From contig JAWQEG010000710.1 in NCBI GenBank assembly GCA_033782935.1, positions 1,054,001 through 1,118,000 on the forward strand: a stretch of DNA of 64,000 bases, written 5' to 3'. Source of the stretch: Petrolisthes cinctipes. Lineage: Eukaryota; Arthropoda; Malacostraca; Decapoda; Porcellanidae. Position numbers and translations under genes: made by a program. Position 1 is the stretch's first letter, and the number at the start of each line of letters is the position of its first letter. Positions 42,355-56,300 of the stretch are shown piece after piece. Under the pieces are notes generated by a model that saw nothing but the letters and a program-made list of their open reading frames with translations, ran no database searches and was not told the origin of the DNA.

Positions 42355-44300
42355 ACAGTGCTCAGACTGTAAATATTAATAGTCATTCATAGGGTGGTGG
42401 GTGTGTGGATGTCCTTAGAGTGCTTGAATTGAAAATATCAACAGACATTCTTGGGGTAGTGGGTGAGTGGGTGTCATTACATTGCTTTGCCTAAAAATAT
42501 TAACCGTCATTTATGGGGTGGGGGGTGTGTGGGTGTCATTACAGTGCTTGGACTGTAAATATCAAGTCATTTATAAGGTAGTGGGTGTGTGGCTGTCATT
42601 ACAGTGCTTGGACTGTAAATATCAACAGTTATTCATGGGGTGGTGGGTGTGTAGGTGTCATTACAGTGCTTGGACTGTAAATATCAAAAGTCATTCTTGG
42701 GTTGGTCGGTGTGTGGGTGTCATTACAGTGCTTAGACTGTAAATATCAACAGTCATTTATGAAGTGGTTGGTGTGTGGCTGTCATTACAGTGCTCGGACT
42801 GTAAATATCAACAGTCAATCATGGGATGGTGGGTGTGTGGGTGTCATTACAGTGCTTTGACTGTAAATATCAACAGTCATTCGTGGGGTGGTGGGTGTGT
42901 GGGTGTCATTACAGTGTTTTGATTGTAATTATCAACAGTCATTTATAAGGTGGTGGGTGTCATTACAGTGCTTAGACTGTAAGTATCAACAGTCATTTAT
43001 GGGGTGGTGGTTGTGTGGCTGTCATTATAGTGCTTGGACTGTAAATATCAACAGTCAATCATCGGGTGGTGGGTATGTGGGTGTAATTACAGTGCTTGAA
43101 CTGTAAATATCAACAGTCATTCATGGGGTGGTATGTGTGTGAGTGTCATTACAGTGCTTGGACTAAAAATCTCTAGTCATTCGTGGTGTGGTGTGGGTGG
43201 AGGTGTCATTAGTGCTTGGACTGTAAATATCAATAGTCATTCATGGGGTGGTTGGTATCATTACAGTTCTTGGAATGTAAATATCAACAGTCAATCATCG
43301 GGTGTTGGGTGTCATTAGAGTGTTTGGAATATAAATATCAACAGTCATTCATGGGGTTTTGGGTGTTTGGGTGTCTATGCAGTGCTTGGACTGTAAATAT
43401 CAACAGTCAATCATGGAGTTGTGGGTGTCTGGGTGTCATTACAGTGCTTGTACTGTAAATATCAACAGTGATTCATGGGGTGGTGGGTGTGTGGGTGTCA
43501 TTACACTGTTTTGATTGTAAATATTAACAGTCATTCATAGGGTGGTGGGTGTCATTAGAGTGCTTGGACTGTAAATATCAACCATAATTAATGGGGTGGT
43601 GGGTGTGGGGGTGTCATTACAGTACTTGGACTGTATATATCAACAATCATTCATGGGGTGGTGGGTGTGTGGGTGTCATTAGAGTGCTTGGACTGTAAAT
43701 ATTAACAGTCATTCATGGGATGGTGGGTTTGTGGGTGTCATTACAGTGTTTTGACTGAATATATCAAAAGTCATTCATAAGGTGTTGGGTGTCATTACAT
43801 TGCTTGGACTGTAAATATCAACAGTTATTCAAGGGGTGGTGGGTGTGTGGGTGTCATGACACTGCTTGGACAGTAAATATCAACAGTCATTCATGGGGTG
43901 GTGAGTGTGTGGGTGTTATTACAGTTCTTGGACTGTATATATCAACCATCATTCATTGGTTGGTGGGTGTGTGGGTGTTATTACAATGCTCAAACTGTAA
44001 ATATTATCAGTCATTCATGGGGTGGTGGGTGTGTGGATGTGATTACAGTGCTTGGACTAAAAATATCAACTTTCATTCATAGGGTGGTGGGTGTGTGGGT
44101 GTCATTACAGTGTTTTGATTGTGAATATCAACAGTCATTAATAAGGTGGTGGGTGTCATTAGAGTGCTTGGACTGTAAATATCAACAGTCATTCATATGG
44201 TGAGGGGTGTGGGGGTGTCATTGCAGTGCTTTGACAGTAAATATCAACTGTCATTCAGGGGGTGGTGGGTATGTGGGTGTCATTATAGTGCTTGAACTGT
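42355..44300 (+). repeat. Satellite segment without a partner in the window
   Basis: The monomers are of the same family and orientation, but I find no stretch elsewhere in the window that matches them over more than a few units. Units here carry many private variants, for example AATTGAAAATATC near 42,427 and CTCTAGTCATTCGTGG near 43,171. It separates two recently duplicated domains and may be an older, less homogenised part of the array. Confidence 0.6.
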
Positions 44301-44309
44301 AAATATCAA

Positions 44310-47300
44310 CAGTCATTCATTGGGTGGTGGGTATGTGGGTGTCATTACAGTGCTTGGACTATAAATATCAAGTCATTCATGGTGTGGTGGGTGTGTGTGT
44401 GTCATTAGTGCTTGGACTGTAAATATCAACAGTCATTCATGGGGTGGTTGGTGTCATTACAGTGCTTGGACTGTAAATATCAACAGTCAATCATGGAATG
44501 TTGGGTGTCATTAGAGTGCTTGGACTGTAAATATCAACAGTCATTTATTGGGTTGTGGGTGTGTGGGTGTCATTACAGTGCTTGGACTGTAAATATCAAC
44601 AGTTAATCATGGGGTGGTCGTTTTGTGGGTGTCATTACAGTACTAGGACTGTAAATATCATCAGTCATTCATGGAATGGTGGGTGTGTGGGTGTCATTAC
44701 AGTGGTTTAACTATAAATATCAACATTCATTTATTGGGTGGTGGGTGTCATTAGAGTGCTTGGACTGTAAATATCAACAGTCATTCATGGGGTGGTGCGT
44801 GTGTGGGTGTCATGGCAGTGCTTGGACTGTAAATATCAACAGTCATTCATGGGGTGGTGAGTGTGTGGGTGTCATTACAGTTCCTGGACTGTAAATATAA
44901 ACCATCATTCATTAGGTGGTGGGTGTGTGGGTGTCATTACAGTGCTCAGACTGAAAATAATAATAGTCATTTATGAGGTGGTGGGTGTGTGGATGTCATT
45001 ACAGTGCTTGGACTGAAAATATCAACAGTCATTCTTGGGGTATTGGGTGTGTGGGTGTCATTACATTGCTTGGCCTATAAATATTAACCGTCATTTATGG
45101 GGTGGTGGGTGTGTGGGTGTCATTACAGTGCTTGGACTGTAAATATCAACAGTTATTTATGGGGTGGTGGGTGTGTAGGTGTCATTACAGTGCTTGGACT
45201 GTAAATATCAACAGTCATTTATGGGGTGATGGGTCTGTGGGAGTCATTACAGTGCTTGGACTGTAAATATCAACAGTCATTTTTGGGGTGTTGGGTGTTT
45301 GGGGGTCATTACAGTGCTTGGACTGTAAATATTAACAGTCAATCATGAGGTGGTGGGTGTGTGGGTGTTATTGCAGTGCTTGGACAGTAAATATCAACAG
45401 TCATTCATGGGGTTGTGGGTGTGTGGGTGTCATTACAGTGATTTGACTGTAAATATAAACAGTCATTTATTGAGTTGAGGGTGTCATTTGAGTGCTTGGA
45501 CTGTAAATATCAACAGTAATTCATGGGGTGGTGGGTCTGTGCGTGTCATGAAAGTGTTTGGACTGTAAATATCAACAGTCATTCATGGGGTGGTGAGTGT
45601 GTGGGTGTCATTGCAGTTCTTGGACTGTAAATATCAACCATCATTTATTGGGTTGTGGGTGTGTGGGTGTCATTACAGTGCTCAGACTATAAATATTAAC
45701 TGTCATTCATGTGGGGAAGGGTATGAGGATGTCATTACTGTGCTTGGACTGAAAATATCAACAGTCATTCATGGGGTGGTTAGTGTGAGGGTGTCATTAC
45801 AGTGCTTGGGATATAAATATCAACCGTCATTTATGGGGTGGTGTTGTGTGTGGGTTTCATTACATTGCTTGGACTGTAAATATCAACAGTCATTCATAGG
45901 GTGGTGGGTGTGTGAGTGTCATTACAGAGCTTGGAATGTAAATATCAACAGTCATTTATTAGGTGGTGGGTGTGTTGTTATCATTATAGTGTTTGGACTG
46001 TAAGCATCAAAAGTCGTTCTTGGGGTGGTTGGTGCGTAGGTGTCATTACAGTGCTTAGACTGTAAATATCAACCGTCTTTTATTGGGTGGTGGGCGTGTG
46101 GCTGTTTTTACAGTGCTTGGACTGTAAATATCAACAGTCAATCATGGGGTGGTGGGCCTATGGGTGTTATTACAGAGCTTGGACTGTAAATATCAACAGT
46201 CATTAATGGGGTGGTGGGTGTGTGGGTGTCATTACAGAGCTTAAACTGTAAATACCAACAGTCATTCATGAGGTGGTGTGTGTTTGGCTGTTATTACAGT
46301 GCTTGGACTGTAAATATCAACAGTCATCATTGGGGTGGTGGCTGTGTGAGTGTCATTATAGTGCTTGGACTGTAAATATCAACAGTCATTCATAGGGTAG
46401 AGGGTGTGTGGGTGTCATTACAGTGTTTTGATTGTAAATATTAACAGTCATTAATGGGTTGGTAAGTGTGGGTTTGTCATTACAGTGCTTCGACTGTAAA
46501 TATCAACAGTCATTCATGGGGTGGTTGGTGTGAGGGCGTCATTACAGTGCTTGGACTGTAAACAATGAGAGTCATTCATGTGGTGGTGGGTGTGAGTGTC
46601 ATTATAGTGCTTGGACTGTAAATATCAACAGTCATTCATGGGGTGGTGGGTGTGTGGGTGTCATTACAGTGCTTGGACTGTAAATATCAAGTCATTCATG
46701 GGGTGGTGGGTGTGTTTATGTCATTAGTGCATGGACTGTAAATATCAACAGTCATTCATGGGGTGGTGGGTGGCATTACAGTGCTTGGACTGTAAATATC
46801 AACAGTCATTTATGGGGTGGTGGGTGTGTGGCTGTCATTATAGTGCTTGGACTGTAAATATCAACAGTCAATCATGGGGTGGTGGGTATGTGGGTGTCAT
46901 TACAGTGCTTGGACTGAAATATCAACCGTCATTCATGGGGTGGTGGGTGTGTGAGTGTCATTACAGTGTTTTGATTGTAAATAACAACAGTCATTTATAA
47001 GGTCGTGGCTGTCATTAGAGTGCTTGGACTGTAAATATCAACAGTCATTCAAGTAGTGGTGGGTGTGGGGCATCATTACCGTGCTTTGACTGTAAATATC
47101 AACAGTCATTCATGGGGTGTTGGGGGTGAGGGTGTCATTACAGTGCTTGGACGGTAAATATCAGTAACAATTCATGGGGTTGTGGGTATATGGGTGTCAT
47201 TATAGTGCTTGAACTATAAATATCAACAGTCATTCATGGGGTTGTGGGTGTGTGGGTGTTATTACAGTGCTTGTACTGTAAATATCAAGTCATTCATTGG

Positions 47301-47400
47301 GTGGTGGGTGTGTGTGTGTCATTCGTGCTTGGACTATAAATATCAACAGTGATTCATGGGGTGGTTGGTGGCATTACAGTGCTTGGACTGTAAATATCAA
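44310..47400 (+). repeat. 3.09-kb tandem duplication, copy 1
   Basis: Landmarks at 44,412, 44,676 and 45,590 recur 3091 bp later (47,503, 47,767 and 48,681). The offset drops to 2967 at 46,731/49,698, a 124-bp step equal to two monomers. Over 414 bp from 45,590 only about two coding-frame differences separate the copies, so identity is near 99%. Around 46.2-46.4 kb this copy has the three units with ACCAACAG, CATCATTGGGG and TAGAGGG, but lacks the preceding unit with AATTGAACTG. Confidence 0.87.
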
Positions 47401-50370
47401 CAGTCATTCATTGGGTGGTGGGTATGTGGGTGTCATTACAGTGCTTGGACTATAAATATCAAGTCATTCATGGTGTGGTGGGTGTGTGTGTGTCATTAGT
47501 GCTTGGACTGTAAATATCAACAGTCATTCATGGGGTGGTTGGTGTCATTACAGTGCTTGGACTGTAAATATCAACAGTCAATCATGGAATGTTGGGTGTC
47601 ATTAGAGTGCTTGGACTGTAAATATCAACAGCCATTTATTGGGTTGTGGGTGTGTGGGTGTCATTACAGTGCTTGGACTGTAAATATCAACAGTTAATCA
47701 TGGGGTGGTCGTTTTGTGGGTGTCATTACAGTACTAGGACTGTAAATATCATCAGTCATTCATGGAATGGTGGGTGTGTGGGTGTCATTACAGTGGTTTA
47801 ACTATAAATATCAACATTCATTTATTGGGTGGTGGGTGTCATTAGAGTGCTTGGACTGTAAATATCAACAGTCATTCATGGGGTGGTGCGTGTGTGGGTG
47901 TCATGGCAGTGCTTGGACTGTAAATATCAACAGTCATTCATGGGGTGGTGAGTGTGTGGGTGTCATTACAGTTCCTGGACTGTAAATATAAACCATCATT
48001 CATTAGGTGGTGGGTGTGTGGGTGTCATTACAGTGCTCAGACTGTAAATAATAATAGTCATTTATGAGGTGGTGGGTGTGTGGATGTCATTACAGTGCTT
48101 GGACTGAAAATATCAACAGTCATTCTTGGGGTATTGGGTGTGTGGGTGTCATTACATTGCTTGGCCTATAAATATTAACCGTCATTTATGGGGTGGTGGG
48201 TGTGTGGGTGTCATTACAGTGCTTGGACTGTAAATATCAACAGTTATTTATGGGGTGGTTGGTGTGTAGGTGTCATTACAGTGTTTGGACTGTAAATATC
48301 AACAGTCATTTATCGGGTGATGGGTCTGTGGGAGTCATTACAGTGCTTGGACTGTAAATATCAACAGTCATTTTTGGGGTGTTGGGTGTTTGGGGGTCAT
48401 TACAGTGCTTGGACTGTAAATATTAACAGTCAATCATGAGGTGGTGGGTGTGTGGGTGTTATTGCAGTGCTTGGACAGTAAATATCAACAGTCATTCATG
48501 GGGTTGTGGGTGTGTGGGTGTCATTACAGTGATTTGACTGTAAATATAAACAGTCATTTATTGAGTTGAGGGTGTCATTTGAGTGCTTGGACTGTAAATA
48601 TCAACAGTAATTCATGGGGTGGTGGGTCTGTGCGTGTCATGAAAGTGTTTGGACTGTAAATATCAACAGTCATTCATGGGGTGGTGAGTGTGTGGGTGTC
48701 ATTGCAGTTCTTGGACTGTAAATATCAACCATCATTTATTGGGTTGTGGGTGTGTGGGTGTCATTACAGTGCTCAGACTATAAATATTAACTGTCATTCA
48801 TGTGGGGAAGGGTGTGAGGATGTCATTACTGTGCTTGGACTGAAAATATCAACAGTCATTCATGGGGTGGTTAGTGTGAGGGTGTCATTACAGTGCTTGG
48901 GATATAAATATCAACCGTCATTTATGGGGTGGTGTTGTGTGTGGGTTTCATTACATTGCTTGGACTGTAAATATCAACAGTCATTCATAGGGTGGTGGGT
49001 GTGTGAGTGTCATTACAGAGCTTGGAATGTAAATATCAACAGTCATTTATTAGGTGGTGGGTGTGTTGTTATCATTACAGTGTTTGGACTGTAAGCATCA
49101 AAAGTCGTTCTTGGGGTGGTTGGTGCGTAGGTGTCATTACAGTGCTTAGACTGTAAATATCAACCGTCTTTTATTGGGTGGTGGGCGTGTGGCTGTTTTT
49201 ACAGTGCTTGGACTGTAAATATCAACAGTCAATCATGGGGTGGTGGGCCTATGGGTGTTATTACAGAGCTTGGACTGTAAATATCAACAGTCATTAATGG
49301 GGTGGTGGGTGTGTGGGTGTCATTACAGTAATTGAACTGTACAAATCAACAGTCATTCTTGGGGTGGTGGGTGTGTGGGTGTCATTACAGTGTTTTGATT
49401 GTAAATATTAACAGTCATTCATGGGTTGGTAAGTGTGGGGTTGTCATTACAGTGCTTCGACTGTAAATATCAACAGTTATTCATGGGGTGGTTGGTGTGA
49501 GGGCGTCATTACAGTGCTTGGACTGTAAACAATGAGAGTCATTCATGTGGTGGTGGGTGTGTGTGTCATTATAGTGCTTGGACTGTAAATATCAACAGTC
49601 ATTCATGGATTGGTGGGTGTTTGGGTGTCATTACAGTGCTTGGACTGTAAATATCAAGTCATTCATGGGGTGGTGGGTGTGTTTATGTCATTAGTGCATG
49701 GACTGTAAATATCAACAGTCATTCATGGGGTGGTGGGTGGCATTACAGTGCTTGGACTGTAAATATCAACAGTCATTTATGGGGTGGTGGGTGTGTGGCT
49801 GTCATTATAGTGCTTGGACTGTAAATATCAACAGTCAATCATGGGGTGGTGGGTATGTGGGTGTCATTACAGTGCTTGGACTGAAATATCAACCATCATT
49901 CATGGGGTGGTGGGTGTGTGAGTGTCATTACAGTGTTTTGATTGTAAATAACAACAGTCATTTATAAGGTCGTGGCTGTCATTAGAGTGCTTGGACTGTA
50001 AATATCAACAGTCATTCAAGTAGTGGTGGGTGTGGGGCATCATTACCGTGCTTTGACTGTAAATATCAACAGTCATTCATGGGGTGTTGGGGGTGAGGGT
50101 GTCATTACAGTGCTTGGACGGTAAATATCAGTAACAATTCATGGGGTTGTGGGTATATGGGTGTCATTATAGTGCTTGAACTATAAATATCAACAGTCAT
50201 TCATGGGGTGGTGGGTGTGTGGGTGTTATTACAGTGCTTGTACTGTAAATATCAAGTCATTCATTGGGTGGTGGGTGTGTGTGTGTCATTCGTGCTTGGA
50301 CTATAAATATCAACAGTGATTCATGGGGTGGTTGGTGGCATTACAGTGCTTGGACTGTAAATATCAACAG
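47401..50370 (+). repeat. 3.09-kb tandem duplication, copy 2
   Basis: It begins with the same ATTCATTGGGTGGTGGGTAT variant as copy 1 and ends near 50,370. Near 49,330 it keeps the AATTGAACTG unit but lacks the three units that follow it in the fuller arrangement seen near 54.1 kb. Its right part, from about 48.9 kb, is also similar to 53.7-55.2 kb, linking this duplication to the next HOR. Confidence 0.85.
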
Positions 50371-50389
50371 TCATTCATAGGGTGATGGG

Positions 50390-53300
50390 TGTGTGGGAGT
50401 CATTACAGTGGTTTGACTGTAAATATCAGCAGTCATTTATGGGGTGTTGGGTGTCAGGGTGTCATTACATTGTTTGGACTGTAAATATCAACAGTCATTC
50501 ATGGGGTGTTGAGGGTGTGGGTGTCATTACAGTTCATGGATTATAAATATCAACCATCATTCATTAGGTGGTGGGTTTGTGGGTGTCATTACAGTGCTTA
50601 GACTTTAAATATTAACAGTCATTTAAGGGATGGTGGGTGTGTGGGTGTTATTGCAGTGCTTGGACTATAAACATCAACCATCATTTATGGGGTTGTGGGT
50701 GTGTGGGTGTCATTACAGTTCTTGGACTGTAAATATTAACAGTCATACATAGGGTGGTGGGTGTGTGAGTGTCATTACAGAGCTTGTACTGTAAATATCA
50801 ACAGTCAATTATGGGGTTGTGGGTGTGTAAGTGTCATTACAGTGCTTGGACTCTAAATATCAAAAGTCATTCCTGTGGATGGTGGGTGTGTGGGTGTCAT
50901 TACAGTGCTTGGACTATAAATATCAACAGTCAATCATGGGGTGGTGGGTATGTGGGTGTCATTACAGTGCTTAGACTGTAAATATCAACAGTCATTCATG
51001 GTGTGCTGGGTGTGTGGGTGTCATTACAGTGTTTTGATTGTACATATCAACAGTCATTTACAAAATGGTGGGTGTCATTAGAGTGCTTGGACTGTAAATA
51101 TCAACAGTCATTCATGGAGTGGTGTGTGTGTTGGTGTCATTACAGTGTTTGGACTGTAAATGTCAACCATAATTCATTGGGTGGTGGGTGTGGGGTGTCA
51201 TTACCGTTCTTGGACTGTAAATATCAACCATTATTCATGAGGTGGTGGGTTTGTGGGTGTCATTACAGTGCTCAGACTGTAAATATTAACAGTCATTTAT
51301 GGGGTTGTGGGTGTGTGGGTGTCATTACTGTTCTTGGACTGAAAAAATCAACAGTCATTCATAGGGTGGTGGGTGTGTGAGTGTCATTACAGAGCTTGGA
51401 CTGTAAATATCAACAGTCATTCATGGGGTTGTGTGTGTGTTGGTGTCTTTACAGTGCTTAGACTTTAAGTATCAACAGTCATTTATGGGGTGGTGGGTGT
51501 GTGGGTGTCATTATAGTTCTTGGACTGTAAATATCAACAGTCAATCATGGGGTGGTGGGTATGTGGGTGTCATTGCAGTGCTTGAACTGTAAATATAAAC
51601 CGTCATTCATGGGGTGGTGGGTGTGTGGGTGTCTTTAAAGTGTTTTTATTGTAAATAACAACACTCATTTATATGGTGATGGGTGTCATTAGAGTGCTTG
51701 GACTGTAAATATCAACAGTCATTCATGGAGCGGTGGGTGTGTTGGTGTCATTACAGTGCTTGGACTGTAAATATCAACCATAATGCATGGGATGGTAGGT
51801 GTGGGGCATCATTACAGTGATTTGACTGTAAATATCAACAGTCATTCATGGGGTGGTGGGGGTGAGGGTGCCATTACAGTGCTTGGACAGTAAATATCAG
51901 TAACAACTCATGGGGTTGTGGGTATGTGGGTGTCATTATAGTGCTTGAACTGTAAATATCAACAGTCATTCATGGGGTGGTGTGTGTGTGGGTGTCATTA
52001 CAGTGCTTGGACTGTAAATATCAAGTCATTTATAGGGTGGTGGGTGTGTGTGTGTCTTTAGTGCTTGAACTGTAAATATCAACAGTGATTCATGGGGTGG
52101 TTGGTTGCATTATAGTGCTTGGACTGTTAATATCAACAGTCATTTTTGGGGTGTTGGGTGTTTGGGGGTCATTACAGTGCTTGGACTGTAAATATCAACA
52201 GTCAATCATGAGGTGGTGGGTGTGTGGGTGTCAATGCAGTGCTTGGACAGTATATATCAACAGTCATTCATGGGGTTGTGGGTGTGTGTGTGTCATTACA
52301 GTGATTTGACTGTAAATATCAACAGTCATTCATTGGGTGGTGGGTCTGTGCGTGTCATGACAGTGCTTGGACTGTAAATATCAACAGTCATTCATGGGGT
52401 TGTGAGTGTGTGGGTGTCATAGCAGTTCTTGGCCTGTAAATATCAACCATCATTCATTGGGCTGTGGGTGTGTGGGTGTCATTACAGTGCTGTGACTATA
52501 AATATTAACAGTCATTCATGTGGGGAAGGGTGTGTAGATGTCATTACAGTGCTTGGACTGTAAATATCAACCGTCATTTATGGGGTGGTGTTGTGTGTGA
52601 GTTTCATTACAGTGCTTAGACTGTAAATATCAACAGTCATTCATAGGGTGGTGGGTGTGTGAGAGTCATTACAGAGCTTTGAATATAAATATCAACAGTC
52701 ATTCATGAGGTGGTGGGTGTGTTGTTATCATTACAGTGTTTGGACTGTAAACATCAAAAGTCATTCTTGGGGTGGTGGGTGCGTAGGTGTCATTACAGTG
52801 CTTAGACTGTAAATATCAACAGTCATTTATCGGGTGGTGGGCGTGTGGCTCTCTTTACAGTGCTTGGACTGTAAATATCAACAGTCAATCATGGGGTGGT
52901 GGGCCTATGGGTGTTATTACAGAGCTTTGACTGTAAATATCAACAGTCATTAATGGAGTGGTGGGTGTGTGAGTGTCATTACAGTAATTGAACTGTAAAA
53001 ATCAACAGTCATTCTTGGGGTTGTGGGTGTGTTGGTGTCATTACAGTGCTTAGACTGTAAATACCAACAGTCATTCATGAGGTGGTGGGTGTTTGGCTGT
53101 TATTACAGTGCTTGGACTGTAAATATCAACAGTCATCAATGGGGTGGTGGCTGTGTGAGTGTCATTATAGTGCTTGGACTGTAAATATCAACAGTCATTC
53201 ATGGGGTAGAGGGTGTGTGGGTGTCATTACAGTGTTTTGATTGTAAATATCAACAGTCATTCATAGGGTGGTGGGTGTCATTAGAGTGCTTGGACTGTAA

Positions 53301-56300
53301 ATATCAACAGTCATCATTTGGGTGGTTGGTGTGTGGGTGTCATTACAGTGTTTGGACTGTAAATATCAACTATAATTCATGGGGTTGGTGGGTGTGTGAG
53401 TGTCATTACAGTAATTGAACTGTTAAAATCAACAGTCATTCTTGGGGTTGTGGGCCTGTGCATGTCATGACAGTGATTGGACTGTAAATATCAACAGTCA
53501 TTCATGGGGTGGTTGGGGTGAGGGTGTCATTACAGTGCTTGGATGGTAAATATCATTAACAATTCATGGGGTTGTGGGTATATGGGTGTCATTATAGTGC
53601 TTAAACTGAAAATATTAACAGTCATTCATGGGGTGGTGGGTGTGAGGGGGTCATTACAGTGCTTGGACTATAAATATCAACCTTCATTTATGGGGTGGTG
53701 TTGTGTGTGGGTTTCATTACAGTGCTTGGACTGTAAATATCAACAGTCATTCATAGGGTGGTGGGTGTGTGAGTGTCATTACAGAGCTTGGAATGTAAAT
53801 ATCAACAGTCATTTATTAGGTGGTGGGTGTGTTGTTATCATTACAGTGTTTGGACTGTAAGCATCAAAAGTCGTTCTTGGGGTGGTTGGTGCGTAGGTGT
53901 CATTACAGTGCTTAGACTGTAAATATCAACCGTCTTTTATTGGGTGGTGGGCGTGTGGCTGTTTTTACAGTGCTTGGACTGTAAATATCAACAGTCAATC
54001 ATGGGGTGGTGGGCCTATGGGTGTTATTACAGAGCTTGGACTGTAAATATCAACAGTCATTAATGGGGTGGTGGGTGTGTGGGTGTCATTACATTAATTG
54101 AACTGTCCAAATCAACAGTCATTCTTGTGGTGGTGGGTGTGTGGGTGTCATTACAGTGCTTAGGCTGTAAATACCAACAGTCATTCATGAGGTGGAGGGT
54201 GTTTGCCGGTTATTACTGTGCTTGGACTGTAAATATCAACAGTCATCAATGGGGTGGTGGCTGTGTGAGTGTCATTATAGTGCTTGGACTGTAAATGTCA
54301 ACAGTCATTCATAGGGTAGAGGGTGTGTGGGTGTCATTACAGTGTTTTGATTGTAAATATCAACAGTCATTCATGGGTTGGTGGGTGTGGGGGTGTCATT
54401 ACAGTGCTTCGACTGTAAATATCAACTGTCATTCATGGGGTGGTTGGTGTGAGGGCGTCATTACAGTGCTTGGACTGTAAACAATGAGAGTCATTCATGT
54501 GGTGGTGGGTGTGTGTGTCATTATAGTGCTTGGACTGTAAATATCAACAGTCATTCATGGGGTGGTGGGTGTGTGGGTGTCATTACAGTGCTTGGACTGT
54601 TAATATCAAGTCATTTATGGGGTGGTGGGTGTGTATGTCATTAGTGCATGGACTGTAAATATCAACAGTCATTCATGGGGTGGTGGGTGGCATTACAGTG
54701 CTTGGACTGTAAATATCAACAGTCATTTATGGGGTGGTGGGTGTGTGGCTGTCATTATAGTGTTTGGACTGTAAATATCAACAGTCAATCATGGGGTGGT
54801 GGGTATGTGGGTGTCATTACAGTGCTTGGACTGAAATATCAACAGTCATTCATGGGGTGGTGGGTGTTTGAGTGTCATTACAGTGTTTTGATTGTAAATA
54901 ACAACAGTCATTTATAAGGTCGTGGCTGTCATTAGAGTGCTTGGACTGTAAATATCAACAGTCATTCAAGTAGTGGTGGGTGTGGGGCATCATTACTGTG
55001 CTTTGACTGTAAATATCTACAGTCATTCATGGGGTGGTGGGTGTGAGGGTGTCATTACAGTGCTTGTACTGTAAATATCAAGTCATTCATGGGGTGGTGG
55101 GTGTGTGTGTGTCATTAGTGCTTGGACTGTAAATATCAACAGTGATTCATGGGGTGGTTGGTGGCATTACAGTGCTTGGACTGTAAATATCAACAGTCAT
55201 TCATAGGGTGATGGGTGTGTGGGAGTCATTACAGTGGTTTGACTGTAAATATCAGCAGTCATTTATGGGGTGTTTGGTGTCTGGGTGTCATTACATTGTT
55301 TGGAATGTAAATATCAACAGTCATTCATGGGGTGTTGAGGGTGTGGGTGTCATTACAGTTCTTGGATTATAAATATCAACCATCATTCATTAGGTGGTGG
55401 GTTTGTGGGTGTCATCACAGTGCTTAGACTTTAAATATTAACAGTCATTTAAGGGATGGTGGGTGTGTGGGTGTTATTGCAGTGCTTGGACTATAAATAT
55501 CAACCATCATTTATGGGGTTGTGGGTGTGTGGGTGTCATTACAGTTCTTGGACTGTAAATATTAACAGTCATACATAGGGTGGTGGGTGTGTGAGTGTCA
55601 TTACAGAGCTTGTACTGTAAATATCAACAGTCAATTATGGGGTTGTGGGTGTGTAGGTGTCATTACAGTGCTTGGACTCTAATTATTAAAAGTCATTCTT
55701 GGGGTGGTGGGTGTGTAGGTGTCATTACAGTGCTTGGACTATAAATATCAACAGTCAATCATGGGGTGGTGGGTATGTGGGTGTCATTACAGTGCTTAGA
55801 CTGTAAATATCAACAGTCATTCATGGTGTGCTGGGTGTGTGGGTGTCATTACAGTGTTTTGATTGTACATATCAACAGTGATTTACAAGGTGGTGGGTGT
55901 CATTAGAGTGCTTGGACTGTAAATATCAACAGTCATTCATGGAGTTGTGTGTGTGTTGGTTTCATTACAGTGTTTGGACTGTAAATGTCAACCATATTTT
56001 CATTGGGTGGTGGATGTGGGGTGTCATTACCGTTCTTGGACTGTAAATATCAACCATTATTCATGAGGTGGTGGGTTTGTGGGTGTCATTACAGTGCTCA
56101 GACTGTAAATATTAACAGTCATTTATTGGGTTGTGGGTGTGTGGGTGTCATTACTGTTCTTGGACTGAAAAAATCAACAGTCATTCATAGGGTGGTGGGT
56201 GTGTGAGTGTCATTACAGAGCTTGGACTGTAAATATCAACAGTCATTCATGGGGTTGTGTGTGTGTTGGTGTCTTTACAGTGCTTAGACTTTAAGTATCA

